DNA of 33,224 bases. Origin: Chlorobium sp. Lineage in GTDB: Bacteria > Bacteroidota > Chlorobiia > Chlorobiales > Chlorobiaceae. A model generated the notes under the pieces. It was given only the letters and a program-made list of their open reading frames with translations. It was not told the origin of the DNA and made no database searches. Positions 18,264 to 28,198 of the stretch are shown piece by piece. Made by a program: the position numbers and the translations under genes. The stretch spans positions 1-33,224 of the forward strand of contig SZYA01000085.1 of NCBI GenBank assembly GCA_005843815.1, read 5' to 3'. The stretch's first letter is position 1; every line of letters starts with the position of its first letter.

Positions 18264-20804
18264 TCACTCGCTGTGCGCCTGCCCTTCGCCTTCAGGAACG
18301 GGAACTACCCCATCGACAAAACGAAGCTCTTTTTCCGCTTCATCAAACATAATCCTGATAACGCTGCCCTCCGAAAAACGGCCCTTGAGCATCTCTTCGG
18401 CAAGCGGATCTTCCACATACTTCTGCAAAGCCCTCTTCAGCGGACGAGCGCCATATTTCTGGTCGTAGCCCTTGTCGACAAGAAACTCCTTGGCTTTTTC
18501 ATCGATTTGCACCTCAATACCCATATCGCGGAGCCTCTTGAAGAGCTTGCCAGCAGTAATATCAATGATTTTAAAGATATGCTGTTTTTCGAGCGCATGG
18601 AAGACAACGATATCATCAATTCTGTTGAGAAACTCGGGATTGAAAACTCGCTTGAGAGCATCCTCAATGGTTGACTTCATCGCCTTGTAATTACCGGTGG
18701 CATCATCAATGGGAGTAAAGCCCATGCCCGATCCCGCGCCAAAATTCTTTATATCCTTGGCCCCGATGTTAGAGGTCATGATGATAATGGTGTTACGGAA
18801 ATCAACCTTTCTTCCCATGCCATCGGTCAGAATCCCTTCATCAAGCACCTGGAGCAGAATGTTGAAAACATCGGGATGCGCCTTCTCAATCTCGTCAATA
18901 AGCACCACTGAATAGGGTTTGCGGCGCACCTTTTCGGTCAACTGGCCGCCCTCTTCATAGCCGACATATCCGGGAGGCGCTCCAACAAGACGACTGACCG
19001 AAAATTTCTCCATATACTCGCTCATGTCAGCCCTGATAAGCGCATCTTCTGTATCAAAAATATATCGAGTCAACGCTTTAGCAAGCTCGGTCTTGCCTAC
19101 ACCGGTCGGTCCCAGAAAAATAAAAGATCCAATGGGACGCGACGGATCTTTCAACCCTGCACGAGTACGCTGTATCGCCTTGGTAATCTTTTTGATAGCC
19201 TCATCCTGGCCAATCACCTCTTTGGTTAAATCAGCCTCCATGGTGAGCAGCTTTTTCGATTCAGACTGCGCAACCCTGGCAACAGGAATACCGGTCATCA
19301 TAGCAATCACTGAGGTAATATCAGCCTCGGTGACATCGTAAACACTTTCGGCAGACCTCTCTTCCCACTCCTGTTTGGCCTGGTCAAGCGCCTCAATCAT
19401 GCTTTTTTCACTGTCACGAAGCCTTGCTGCCTCCTCAAAATTCTGCATCTTCACCACCTGATTCTTCTCGCCCTTGACCTCCTCTATCGATTTTTCAAGG
19501 TCAAGAATCTCCTGAGGCACATGAATATTGCTCAGATGAACACGCGCCCCGGCCTCATCCATAACATCTATCGCCTTATCGGGCAAAAAACGATCCGTGA
19601 TGTAACGCTCGGAAAGCTTTACCGCCTTCTCTATCGAGTCTTCCGAATAGTTGACGTGATGGTGCACCTCATACTTCGACTTGATGTTGTTGAGTATCTG
19701 GATAGTCTCATCAACAGAGGTGGGCTCAACCATGATCTTCTGGAACCGCCGGTCAAGAGCGCCATCTTTTTCAATAAACTGACGATACTCGTCAAGCGTT
19801 GTTGCTCCAATACACTGAAGTTCGCCACGGGCAAGGGCCGGCTTGAAGATATTGCTTGCGTCAAGCGAACCCGACGCGCCACCCGCGCCAACAATAGTGT
19901 GCAGTTCATCGATAAACAGAATAACATCACGGGAGCGCTCAAGCTCGTTCATGAGAGCTTTCATCCTCTCCTCAAACTGTCCCCTGTATTTGGTACCGGC
20001 AACAAGCGCCGCCAAATCGAGCGCAACAACCCTTTTGTCGTAAAGCACTCTCGACACCTTGCGTTGTACTATTTTGAGAGCAAGCCCCTCAGCAATGGCA
20101 GTTTTACCGACTCCAGGCTCTCCAATCAGCACCGGATTATTCTTTTTGCGGCGACTCAGCACCTGGGCGACACGCTCAATCTCCTTTTCGCGCCCGATAA
20201 TTGGGTCAAGTTTATCATCAAGGGCAAGTCGAGTGAGATCACGACCAAAGTTATCAAGAACAGGAGTTTTAGTTCTCTCCCCTTTTTTAGGATCCGGCTT
20301 TTTTGGCTGCCGCTCAGAGCCACCTGAAGCAAAGGCACCCTCCAGAGGTGGCTCGCCCGCCTCACTTCTGCCACTTGAAATAGTCATCAGTTCATCTCTG
20401 ACAAGGTCATAGGTAACACCAAACTGTTCCAGAATCTGGGATGCAATATTATCATCTCCTTTCATAATCGACAACAACAGGTGCTCGGTTCCAATCACAT
20501 TTGACTTGCATATTTTCGCTTCGAGATAGGTGATTTTCAGCACCTTCTCTGCTTGTTTGGTCAAGGGGACATTACCCATCAGGGCTTCAGCAACCCTTGG
20601 ATGGGTGCTCTCCTCAACTTTCAGCTTGAGACCATACAAATCTATCTTGAGATTTTTTAGTATCCTGGCACCTATACCTTCACCTTCCCTGATAAGACCA
20701 AGGAGCAGATGCTCTGTACCAATGTAGTCATGACCCAACCGGAGGGCCTCCTCACGGCTGAGGCGAATAACATCCTGTACTCTATTTGAAAAATTTCCTT
20801 CCAT
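18264..20804 (-). CDS. clpC: ClpC-type Clp ATPase, ATP-binding subunit of Clp protease
   Basis: AAA+ unfoldase of 846 residues that feeds substrates to ClpP. The double Clp-N repeat is at about 3-145 ([20 protein letters not shown], then [11 protein letters not shown]). The first AAA module has Walker A GEPGVGKT at 228-235 and Walker [15 protein letters not shown]/coiled-coil segment ([14 protein letters not shown]) marks ClpC rather than ClpA or ClpB, and the second AAA module has [14 protein letters not shown] and [16 protein letters not shown]. The end is acidic. A linker of about 45 charged residues after the N domain ([19 protein letters not shown]) is low-complexity. No mcsA, mcsB or ctsR gene, which flank clpC in Firmicutes, is adjacent. 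It is divergent from an unknown gene at 20973. Confidence 0.97.
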   Translation of the reverse strand: MEGNFSNRVQDVIRLSREEALRLGHDYIGTEHLLLGLIREGEGIGARILKNLKIDLYGLKLKVEESTHPRVAEALMGNVPLTKQAEKVLKITYLEAKICKSNVIGTEHLLLSIMKGDDNIASQILEQFGVTYDLVRDELMTISSGRSEAGEPPLEGAFASGGSERQPKKPDPKKGERTKTPVLDNFGRDLTRLALDDKLDPIIGREKEIERVAQVLSRRKKNNPVLIGEPGVGKTAIAEGLALKIVQRKVSRVLYDKRVVALDLAALVAGTKYRGQFEERMKALMNELERSRDVILFIDELHTIVGAGGASGSLDASNIFKPALARGELQCIGATTLDEYRQFIEKDGALDRRFQKIMVEPTSVDETIQILNNIKSKYEVHHHVNYSEDSIEKAVKLSERYITDRFLPDKAIDVMDEAGARVHLSNIHVPQEILDLEKSIEEVKGEKNQVVKMQNFEEAARLRDSEKSMIEALDQAKQEWEERSAESVYDVTEADITSVIAMMTGIPVARVAQSESKKLLTMEADLTKEVIGQDEAIKKITKAIQRTRAGLKDPSRPIGSFIFLGPTGVGKTELAKALTRYIFDTEDALIRADMSEYMEKFSVSRLVGAPPGYVGYEEGGQLTEKVRRKPYSVVLIDEIEKAHPDVFNILLQVLDEGILTDGMGRKVDFRNTIIIMTSNIGAKDIKNFGAGSGMGFTPIDDATGNYKAMKSTIEDALKRVFNPEFLNRIDDIVVFHALEKQHIFKIIDITAGKLFKRLRDMGIEVQIDEKAKEFLVDKGYDQKYGARPLKRALQKYVEDPLAEEMLKGRFSEGSVIRIMFDEAEKELRFVDGVVPVPEGEGQAHSE

Positions 20805-20972
20805 AGGTATGAGTGTCAGTAAAATTGTTGCGAATACCGTGCTGTATCATCTCCCGATATAAACACTGCAAAAAAATAATTCCTTAAAGATAGCTATGTT
20901 ACAACCAATTCCATAACAACACAAAACTCTCTCCGCAGATTAAAGGTTCAACGCATCCATATATTGAAGTTT

Positions 20973-21443
20973 ATGAATGTTCAACACATCCTTATCGACG
21001 ACAAAAGCCCGATACACCGGGAGCTGTCAATATACCGTACCGGCACCATAAATCGGGTACGGCTTCAGGATACCTCGTACAAAACGTACGCATCACTGGA
21101 GATCGATGCCCACAATTACGCTGCGTTTTTTCATTACGGCCTGCCTGAACTGTTGAACCGCCTGCCATTCATCTCGGAGAGCAACAACGGGCTTGACAGT
21201 TGGGATGAATCGTTTCTGCATAACAGCAGTCTGGGAAGCATGAAAAAAATCGTTGATGAAAAAATGGCATCCATTGATCTGGAACATCACGAAACAATCT
21301 TGCTCGGCTGGCATGACAAGCCGGTTGGGGTGGCTTATGTTCGCGACATTGATCCTGGACGGTTTGTTGGGTTTCTTGGGAAGCTGAGAGTGTTTGTTGA
21401 TGAGTCCGCCGAAGGTGGGTGTGATCTGGAGTTTATTTTGTAA
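20973..21443 (+). CDS. Hypothetical protein, not recognised
   Basis: I do not recognise this 156-residue protein. It has no signal peptide or membrane segment and looks like a soluble mixed alpha/beta protein with many charged and aromatic residues (HNYAAFFHYGLPELLNRL, ILLGWHDKPVGVAYVRDI, FLGKLRVFVDES). The frame opens at a TTG at 20964, but the ATG at 20973 is the simpler start. It has a normal-looking composition for a real gene and lies alone, divergent from clpC, followed by a palindrome-rich intergenic region. It is probably real because the frame is long and codon use resembles its neighbours. Confidence 0.6.
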   Translation: MNVQHILIDDKSPIHRELSIYRTGTINRVRLQDTSYKTYASLEIDAHNYAAFFHYGLPELLNRLPFISESNNGLDSWDESFLHNSSLGSMKKIVDEKMASIDLEHHETILLGWHDKPVGVAYVRDIDPGRFVGFLGKLRVFVDESAEGGCDLEFIL

Positions 21444-21827
21444 GAGCGCCTCGGTACGCACTGCGTGCTACTCGGCGACCAGAACAGGGGAACTCTTGCT
21501 CCTCTTCTGCAGTTCATGAACGCAAGTTCAGTTTGAACGCCGAACATCAGGGCGATAGAGGGCAAGCTCTGTAATCAATGTGATCAGTAGCTCTGGCTTG
21601 GCAGTCTGGAGTAACTTTACCAGCGGATCCAGCTCTATTTTATTGTTTTCCATAATGATAATTTAACTGCCCCGCTGCAGAGCTACGGGGTAGACATTCA
21701 TGTTTAAGATTTTCTTCCCGAAGCAAAGCTTCGAGGAATGTGTCCTATAGCGATTCAAGCGTAAAAGTGGACGATCAGCGCAATACTATCGAGCGGTCAT
21801 CAGAATTTGACCAATACATCAAAACGT
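21444..21827. other. Intergenic stretch rich in palindromes, with a decayed small ORF
   Basis: This 384-base stretch holds several dyads. An imperfect one at 21447-21477 (CGCCTCGGTACGCAC with a GTGCTACTCGGCG arm) follows the 20973 gene and may terminate it. There are also a GTTCATGAAC palindrome at 21512-21521, a CCCCG/CGGGG hairpin at 21670-21690, and CGAAGC-AAA-GCTTCG at 21719-21733. A minus-strand 41-codon ORF (described separately) occupies the middle. Nothing here looks like a transposase or a structured RNA that I can name. Confidence 0.5.
21468..21653 (-). pseudogene. Small broken ORF: 41 codons, then in-frame TGA and 19 more open codons
   Basis: On the minus strand an ATG at 21653 opens MENNKIELDPLVKLLQTAKP and continues as a leucine-rich, helix-like protein to a TGA at 21528-21530. 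Beyond that stop the same frame stays open for 19 codons with protein-like sequence (HELQKRSKSSPVLVAE) to a TAG at 21468-21470. The helical repeats and the plausible continuation suggest a once longer gene interrupted by a stop or small indel. I cannot assign a family with certainty. It could also be a genuine 41-residue protein (21528-21653). It lies downstream of the M24 peptidase on the same strand, with 174 bases between. Confidence 0.4.
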
Positions 21828-23006
21828 TCAAGCCTCCAGAAACATAATCTCGTCCGAAAAATCACTCAACCTGAGGCCGCCCTCATTAGTAACGACAAAG
21901 GTATTTTCAATTCCGATAACCCCTTTGCCGGGAATGACAAACTTGGGCTCAACCGCTATCACCTGAGCAGACTGCAATGGCATAGTAAACCCTTTAGCCA
22001 GCACCGGAAGCTGATCAAGTTCGAGGCCAACGCCATGACCGACAAATTTTGCCAGCTCTCCCGGCATACCCATAAAACAGGAGCCAAGTCCAGCCTCTTC
22101 AGCTATTGTCGCGGCGGCAAGAAACAGCTCTTCACAAATAGCGCCGGGTTTCATGGCCTGACGCACCATCTCCTGAATATCAATGGCAACACCAAACGCA
22201 CGAAGCAATTCAGGATCAACCGTTCCGATCACAAACATACGGGTCATATCGGCAATGTAGCCATTGAACACCCCGGCGTAATCCATAAGAATCGGCTGGT
22301 TCATCTGAATCTCATCATAAGATGCACCGTGCGGCGCAGCGCTCGACAACCCCTTGCCGGTCACCGGCCCGTCAAAAAATCCGCCGTTTACCCCTCCCGA
22401 GGAGACTGCAAGACCAAAGAAAAGCTCCTGGTTAAAAGCCCGCATCCGTACATATCCTTCATGTCCGGCCTTGCGGAGACGATATTCCATTTCGGCAGAG
22501 AGATCAAGCTCACGCATACCCGCTTTCAAAAACTGCGGCACCTCGGCAAACACCGATGCAAGCTTACTGGCGCTGTACCTTAGTTGCTCAAGTTCAAAAG
22601 GCGACTTGACTGACATCACTTCACGAACCATCATGGAAATATCTACAAAACTACGCCCCGGCAACGCCCGCGTATAAAAGCTGTGCTGCTGCACTGGAAC
22701 AGCGTCAAACGTCATGCCTATCGAGAGTTGCTCCCCACTAAACACCGAAGCAAACTCCTTGCTTGAGGGAAATGGTCGGATATCTGCAATCGGACTCTCC
22801 TCTTTTGCCCGCGAAAGGCTTTTCCGCACGAGAAGCATCGGCTCACCATCCGTCGGTACCCAGAGTATGGCGTTCTGGCGGGTACCCGCGAAATAGTAGA
22901 CATCAATCGGAAGAATGAGCAGCGCTGCCTGCAGGCCCTTGTTTCGGAGCATTGCCTGCAACCGGCATACCCGTTGTTGTGATTCAGTTTTTGTAAGCAT
23001 AGTCAT
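21828..23006 (-). CDS. M24 family metallopeptidase (Xaa-Pro aminopeptidase/dipeptidase-like)
   Basis: Pita-bread-fold metallopeptidase of about 392 residues. A creatinase-like N-terminal domain (about 8-125, RVCRLQAMLRNKGLQAALL) precedes the catalytic domain. The five metal ligands of the family can be placed at D242 and D253 (LMDYAGVFNGYIADMTRMF), H324 (GHGVGLE), E353 (VEPKFVIPG) and E367 (GIENTFVV). It probably removes residues next to proline, but creatinase-like or other M24 activities cannot be excluded. The longest frame starts at a TTG at 23009; the ATG at 23006 is preferred. It follows the ferredoxin-nitroreductase gene by six bases, so they form an operon. Confidence 0.85.
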   Translation of the reverse strand: MTMLTKTESQQRVCRLQAMLRNKGLQAALLILPIDVYYFAGTRQNAILWVPTDGEPMLLVRKSLSRAKEESPIADIRPFPSSKEFASVFSGEQLSIGMTFDAVPVQQHSFYTRALPGRSFVDISMMVREVMSVKSPFELEQLRYSASKLASVFAEVPQFLKAGMRELDLSAEMEYRLRKAGHEGYVRMRAFNQELFFGLAVSSGGVNGGFFDGPVTGKGLSSAAPHGASYDEIQMNQPILMDYAGVFNGYIADMTRMFVIGTVDPELLRAFGVAIDIQEMVRQAMKPGAICEELFLAAATIAEEAGLGSCFMGMPGELAKFVGHGVGLELDQLPVLAKGFTMPLQSAQVIAVEPKFVIPGKGVIGIENTFVVTNEGGLRLSDFSDEIMFLEA

Positions 23007-23012
23007 CAAATA

Positions 23013-23870
23013 TTAAAGTGCAGGAGCTTCAGATGCCTCCCCCTCAAGCGCCCGGTAAATGAGCGCCGGGCCATGCTGCACCGTGCGGGCGTAGTGCACT
23101 GCCGGCTTGCCGAAGACCATGGCATAACCAAAGTGATGATCGGCTGGAATACCGAGGCGGTGGCGTGTCTCCGGCAGAATTTCGTTCATCGCCCACTTTG
23201 CCAGCCCGTTCCAGAGCGTGCCAACACCATTGGCCTGGGCAAAGAGATCAAAGCTGGCAAGCGCAATCATGCAGTCCTGCATGGGCGATGCCACAGAGTG
23301 TGGTGCAGAGGCAATGAGCAGATGGGGAGCATCACGGAAAATAACGTCTGAACGATGCTTCTCCCAGATGGAGACAAAGTTGGCAAAAAAGCCCATCCCA
23401 TCCGGCAAAGCATTGTTGTTCACCAGCCTTGTCAATCCTGCCATCACCTCATCACGCAAGAGCGCAACCTTATCGTGGCTGTCGAGCACCGTGAAACGAA
23501 CCTGACGGGAGTTCACCCCTGTCGGAGCCTGCCAGGCAACATCAAGCAGCCTCTGAAAGAGTACCGGGTCAAGGTTTTCCTGCTTGAAACGGCGCACTGA
23601 CCGGCGTCCTCTGATGAGCGTCTCAAGGGCATCCGGATCAGGTAATGCACCCTTCAGCAGATGGCTAAAAGAGGCGTGGTGGCCAAGAATGGAGACAGCC
23701 CCCGTCGGGCAGATGGCAAGGCAGTGCTGGCATCGGTAGCAGGTACCCTCCTTTTCCGCAGTAATGGTGGGATAACCATCCTCACCAAAACTGATAATCC
23801 GTGACGGGCAGTCGGTAATACATTCGCCACAAAGCGTACAGCTCTGCCTGTTGACCTTGAAATCTATCAT
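23013..23870 (-). CDS. Nitroreductase with N-terminal two-cluster ferredoxin domain
   Basis: Predicted FMN-dependent oxidoreductase of 285 residues. The first 60 residues form a bacterial 2[4Fe-4S] ferredoxin domain with C11, C14, C17, C21 and C44, C47, C50, C54. The rest is a nitroreductase-fold domain opening with RRSVRRFKQENLD and containing WQAPTGVNSRQVRFTVLD and the later GTLWNGLAKWA. In anaerobes such fusions use ferredoxin-level electrons to reduce unknown quinone-, flavin- or nitro-type substrates; the true substrate is unknown. The ATG has AAAGGA about nine bases upstream and an AT-rich leader (23880-23915) that probably holds its promoter. It heads an operon with the M24 peptidase. 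Confidence 0.9.
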   Translation of the reverse strand: MIDFKVNRQSCTLCGECITDCPSRIISFGEDGYPTITAEKEGTCYRCQHCLAICPTGAVSILGHHASFSHLLKGALPDPDALETLIRGRRSVRRFKQENLDPVLFQRLLDVAWQAPTGVNSRQVRFTVLDSHDKVALLRDEVMAGLTRLVNNNALPDGMGFFANFVSIWEKHRSDVIFRDAPHLLIASAPHSVASPMQDCMIALASFDLFAQANGVGTLWNGLAKWAMNEILPETRHRLGIPADHHFGYAMVFGKPAVHYARTVQHGPALIYRALEGEASEAPAL

Positions 23871-23990
23871 TGCTTTTATCCTTTAAGTATAATATTTATA
23901 ATCTTTTATCTTGTATTGTGATTTCGGTTTGATGCCGTTTGACCAACCTGTCTGATATATTTTATGGAACTCCATTGAAATCGTAGTGCA

Positions 23991-24239
23991 TTATCTTTTC
24001 AAGTCCCGATAAAAATTTTCATGCTGCCCAACGGCTTCGAGATACACTAAACAAACGCTGTCGTCCAGAGAGTAACCGAGGAGATACAACTGGCCTGCGC
24101 CGTGAAACTTATAGACATGTAAAGCAGCCAGATCGCCTCTCTTCCTCTCCCCAATCCCAGGACTTTGCTGTACCTTTTCTATAGCAGCATCCAAATCAGC
24201 AGTCGTATTGTGGTGAAGCTTTTTGTATTGTCGTGCCAA
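23991..24239 (-). CDS. ParE/RelE-like toxin of a type II toxin-antitoxin pair
   Basis: Small basic protein of 82 residues resembling the ParE-like toxin family found next to ParD-like antitoxins. Diagnostic parts are QQSPGIGERKRGDLAALHVYKF, QLYLLGYSLDD and the C-terminal VGQHENFYRDLKR. The family is expected to act inside the cell, on translation or DNA topology, but the target of this subgroup is not established. An in-frame stop lies four codons before the TTG at 24239, so translation must start at this TTG (or an even rarer codon); GAGGT is 10-11 bases upstream. It follows the antitoxin gene by 26 bases, the usual antitoxin-first order. Confidence 0.8.
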   Translation of the reverse strand: MARQYKKLHHNTTADLDAAIEKVQQSPGIGERKRGDLAALHVYKFHGAGQLYLLGYSLDDSVCLVYLEAVGQHENFYRDLKR

Positions 24240-24265
24240 TATGCGCGTTTACCTCACAGACCACC

Positions 24266-24499
24266 TCATTGGCAGCCACTCCTGGGCACAAAGAGCGTTG
24301 ACTGCCCACTCGGCTCAGAGAGCGAAGCCAATGATTCAGCTATAAAACTGACGGGCAAATCAGGGTTATCAAGAGTAGCCCTGCCTACACGCGCCCAAAA
24401 CTCTATCTGCCCGGCAATGGAACAGTGCTCCTGCATGGCATCCTGTTTCGCCTGCTCATAAAGATCATGATTAATCCGTATAGACGTGCTGGTTGACAT
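24266..24499 (-). CDS. ParD-like antitoxin
   Basis: Protein of 77 residues with the ParD-like pattern: a short beta strand for DNA binding (TSTSIRINHDLYEQAKQDA) followed by helices and IAGQIEFWARVGRATLDNPDLP, found in small antitoxins paired with ParE-like toxins. The disordered-looking C-terminal part (SLSEPSGQSTLFVPRSGCQ) would wrap the toxin. The ATG at 24499 has AGGA about 10 bases upstream. Antitoxins of this kind usually repress their own operon, but I see no clear operator. It is the first gene of the pair and lies divergent from the thiC leader. Confidence 0.78.
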   Translation of the reverse strand: MSTSTSIRINHDLYEQAKQDAMQEHCSIAGQIEFWARVGRATLDNPDLPVSFIAESLASLSEPSGQSTLFVPRSGCQ

Positions 24500-24636
24500 T
24501 TTTTGAATCCTGTTTCATTATTGACTACATTTGCGGAAGAAGTGTCAGAAGTATAGCAATAATTATGTGAAAATCGAAATGAACTCCCGTTGGTATTTCG
24601 AGAAATTCTGCCGCATGGTGGGCTATGCCGTATTTG

Positions 24637-24642
24637 TATAAT
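24637..24642 (+). promoter_or_regulatory. Candidate -10 element for the thiC leader
   Basis: A perfect TATAAT lies 37 bases upstream of the riboswitch P1 stem, which would put the transcription start near 24649. The -35 region at 17-base spacing (CATGGT) is poor, so this is only a candidate. Confidence 0.35.
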
Positions 24643-24678
24643 ACCCTGAATTTAAGTATCGTGAACAATAATTTCTCA

Positions 24679-24772
24679 TCTTGGGGGTGCAGAATTTTTC
24701 CCTGACGACAGCAGGAAAAAGGAGGCTGAGAGTAAACCCTTGTAACTTGATGCAGGTAATGCTGACGCAAGG
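24679..24772 (+). promoter_or_regulatory. Thiamine pyrophosphate (TPP/THI-box) riboswitch
   Basis: Conserved elements appear in order: GGGGTGC (24684-24690), an optional P3 extension pairing TTTTTCCCTG with CAGGAAAAA, the core GGCTGAGAG (24724-24732), ACCCT (24736-24740), and a final CAG-GTAATG-CTG hairpin (24753-24764). P1 closes with CTTG (24680-24683) and CAAG (24768-24771), and P2 pairs GGGT with ACCC. It lies 82 bases upstream of thiC, so thiamine pyrophosphate would shut off thiC. I see no T-tract terminator between it and thiC; control may act on translation or through Rho. Confidence 0.95.
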
Positions 24773-24845
24773 AAAGATAAAGCTGGCTCTGTGCTTCCTG
24801 TTTGTCCCACTCTTCCCGCTTCTTCAGCACTGCCTGACCGTTTAA

Positions 24846-26486
<1,641 letters not shown>

Positions 26487-26489
<3 letters not shown>

Positions 26490-26511
26490 TAACTGATAAC
26501 TGATAACTGAG
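26487..26511 (+). repeat. Short tandem repeat at the thiC stop
   Basis: Three copies of TGATAAC followed by a partial one (TGA), starting with the thiC stop codon itself. Each unit adds a further TGA in the thiC frame or a neighbouring one, so it gives several back-to-back stops. Confidence 0.8.
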
Positions 26512-26538
26512 AGTGGACAAGCTTGTTACCCACTCTCA
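26508..26538 (+). terminator. Stem-loop after thiC
   Basis: A perfect nine-base stem TGAGAGTGG (26508-26516) with CCACTCTCA (26530-26538), and a 13-base loop that contains the palindrome ACAAGCTTGT. It lies between convergent thiC and tpiA. There is no T-tract on either side, so it is a likely 3' end structure rather than a classic intrinsic terminator. Confidence 0.5.
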
Positions 26539-26554
26539 ATAAATCAAAGGGGAC

Positions 26555-27310
26555 TTAAAGCGATGCGGCTTTGATGATTGCTGCAAAATCGGCGGCATTG
26601 AGGCTGGCTCCTCCAATAAGACCACCATCAATATTCGGCATGGCAAAGAGTTCGACGGCATTTGATGGCTTCACACTTCCGCCATACTGGATGCGGATCG
26701 CTTGCGCTGCTGCATCACCATAAAGTTCTGTAACAAGGGTGCGGATATGGAGGTGAACCTCTTCAGCCTGGGCTGAAGATGCGGTCTTGCCTGTGCCGAT
26801 AGCCCATACCGGCTCATAAGCTATAACAATGGCGCTGATATCGCTGATACCATCCAGCCCTTCTCTGACCTGTGATGAGATAATTGAGTCAGTGACACCG
26901 CTTTCGCGCTCTGCCAACATCTCTCCGACGCAAAGAATAACATTCAGCCCTTCCGACAGTGCTTTTTTTGTTCTGAGGTTGACCGTAGCATTGGTTTCAC
27001 CAAAATACTGTCGACGCTCGGAATGGCCTATGATAACAGAGGAACAGCCTGCGGCAAACAGCATTCTTGCAGACACCTCTCCGGTAAAGGCTCCATCATT
27101 GTCGTAATGGCAGTTCTGGGCAACAAGCTGTACTTCACTGCCCTCAATAATTCTCCCTGCGGCCTCTAAAGCAAGAAAGGTCGGGGCAATACCAACCTCG
27201 CAACCTGAAAAGTTCTCGCCAAGCGCCGCAACAACCTCGGCTGCCAGTGTTTCTGACTCAGCAATGGTATTGTTCATTTTCCAGTTGCCTACAACAATTT
27301 TTCTACGCAT
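26555..27310 (-). CDS. tpiA: Triosephosphate isomerase
   Basis: Glycolytic/Calvin-type isomerase of 251 residues interconverting dihydroxyacetone phosphate and glyceraldehyde 3-phosphate. Catalytic K11 (GNWKMN), H96 (IGHSERR) and E166 ([14 protein letters not shown]) are all in place. The phosphate loops GGSVKPSNA and GGLIGGASL complete the barrel. The gene starts one base after the stop of the 74-residue small protein, so their translation is probably coupled. Confidence 0.98.
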   Translation of the reverse strand: MRRKIVVGNWKMNNTIAESETLAAEVVAALGENFSGCEVGIAPTFLALEAAGRIIEGSEVQLVAQNCHYDNDGAFTGEVSARMLFAAGCSSVIIGHSERRQYFGETNATVNLRTKKALSEGLNVILCVGEMLAERESGVTDSIISSQVREGLDGISDISAIVIAYEPVWAIGTGKTASSAQAEEVHLHIRTLVTELYGDAAAQAIRIQYGGSVKPSNAVELFAMPNIDGGLIGGASLNAADFAAIIKAASL

Positions 27311-27311
27311 T

Positions 27312-27536
27312 TTAATATTCTGTTTTTACATCATAATAGATCCGGTCAATCTGAGCCACAGTAAACCGGTGTTTTCCTGCACGTGCATCCTTGACTTCAA
27401 TGTCGTTACTGCCAACGGCAATAACCCTGCCATTCCACACCCTTGACTCTGTGGTAACCAGATTAATTTCACGATTCAGCAGCTCCTGGTTGCCACCAAT
27501 ACTGCCCTGACGATAAATGATTTGACGTTTCCCCAT
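27312..27536 (-). CDS. Small hypothetical protein, beta-rich
   Basis: Protein of 74 residues that I cannot assign. It has no signal peptide or membrane segment. The middle reads like a small beta barrel of the SH3/Sm type ([19 protein letters not shown] followed by [13 protein letters not shown]): strands of alternating hydrophobic residues with a G at the first turn. That is only a fold guess. It starts at ATG 27536 and its stop is one base before tpiA, with greA 24 bases upstream. The greA-small protein-tpiA order suggests one operon. Frame, coupling and composition argue it is real. Confidence 0.65.
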   Translation of the reverse strand: MGKRQIIYRQGSIGGNQELLNREINLVTTESRVWNGRVIAVGSNDIEVKDARAGKHRFTVAQIDRIYYDVKTEY

Positions 27537-27560
27537 GGGATTGCTGATTTAAATTGCCCT

Positions 27561-28040
27561 TTATTTAACAAAAATCTCCAATATCTCATAATGCAGCTCG
27601 CCTTTCGGCACCACGACCTGTACTTTTTCACCAACCGCCTTTCCAATCAGTGACTTTCCGACAGGAGAGCGAACCGAAATTTTACCGGCATCAGTGTCGG
27701 CCTCTTCTGAGGAGACCAGGGTATATTCAATAATCTCATTCTGATCATCGAGATTACGCAGTTTTACAGAGGTGAGAATATAGACCTTGTCGGTCTTGAT
27801 CTGTTTCGGGTCAAGAATAGTTGCTGATGCCAGCTTGTTTTCGAGGTCAGCAATGCGCGCTTCAGTATGTGACTGCTCTTCTCGTGCCGCATCATATTCA
27901 GCATTTTCACTGAGGTCACCATGAGCCCTTGCTTCGGCTATTTTTTCCAGAACTTCCCTTCTGGTTTGATGAACCAGCACATACAACTCCTCTTTAAGCC
28001 GGTTATAGCCATCATTTGTCAGGTAAATTCTGTCAGTCAT
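27561..28040 (-). CDS. greA: Transcription elongation factor GreA
   Basis: Factor of 159 residues that rescues backtracked RNA polymerase by stimulating transcript cleavage. The N-terminal coiled coil contains [14 protein letters not shown] and the acidic tip [20 protein letters not shown], whose D and E residues coordinate the catalytic metal. The C-terminal FKBP-like domain includes [21 protein letters not shown]. The open frame extends 72 bases upstream, but the family begins at the ATG at 28040, which I chose. It is the first gene of a likely operon with the 74-residue protein and tpiA. Confidence 0.96.
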   Translation of the reverse strand: MTDRIYLTNDGYNRLKEELYVLVHQTRREVLEKIAEARAHGDLSENAEYDAAREEQSHTEARIADLENKLASATILDPKQIKTDKVYILTSVKLRNLDDQNEIIEYTLVSSEEADTDAGKISVRSPVGKSLIGKAVGEKVQVVVPKGELHYEILEIFVK

Positions 28041-28110
28041 CTCTTGTACTGTTTTTGTTGAAAAATAAAAAAACTCCACAAATACGACATGCGCAAGCGG
28101 ACAGGATTGC

Positions 28111-28152
28111 AAACAAAAAAAGTAAAGTCAGCTACTCGCTGCTGACTTTACT
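28111..28152 (-). terminator. Intrinsic terminator of the HtrA gene
   Basis: A perfect 12-base stem: AGTAAAGTCAGC (28121-28132) and GCTGACTTTACT (28141-28152) around an 8-base loop. On the minus strand it is followed directly by TTTTTTGTTT. It lies 47 bases after the protease stop codon and ahead of greA. Confidence 0.9.
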
Positions 28153-28198
28153 TCTACCAGCAATGTACAATATCTTAATCCTTCAGGCAAAAAAATCT

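Noticed and set aside
19521..20327. Plus-strand ORF of 268 codons opposite clpC
   Set aside because: Antisense shadow of ClpC AAA domain 1 and middle region; no recognisable product or start signal.
21807..22583. Plus-strand ORF of 258 codons opposite the M24 peptidase
   Set aside because: Antisense to the metal-binding domain; histidine- and lysine-rich composition of a shadow frame.
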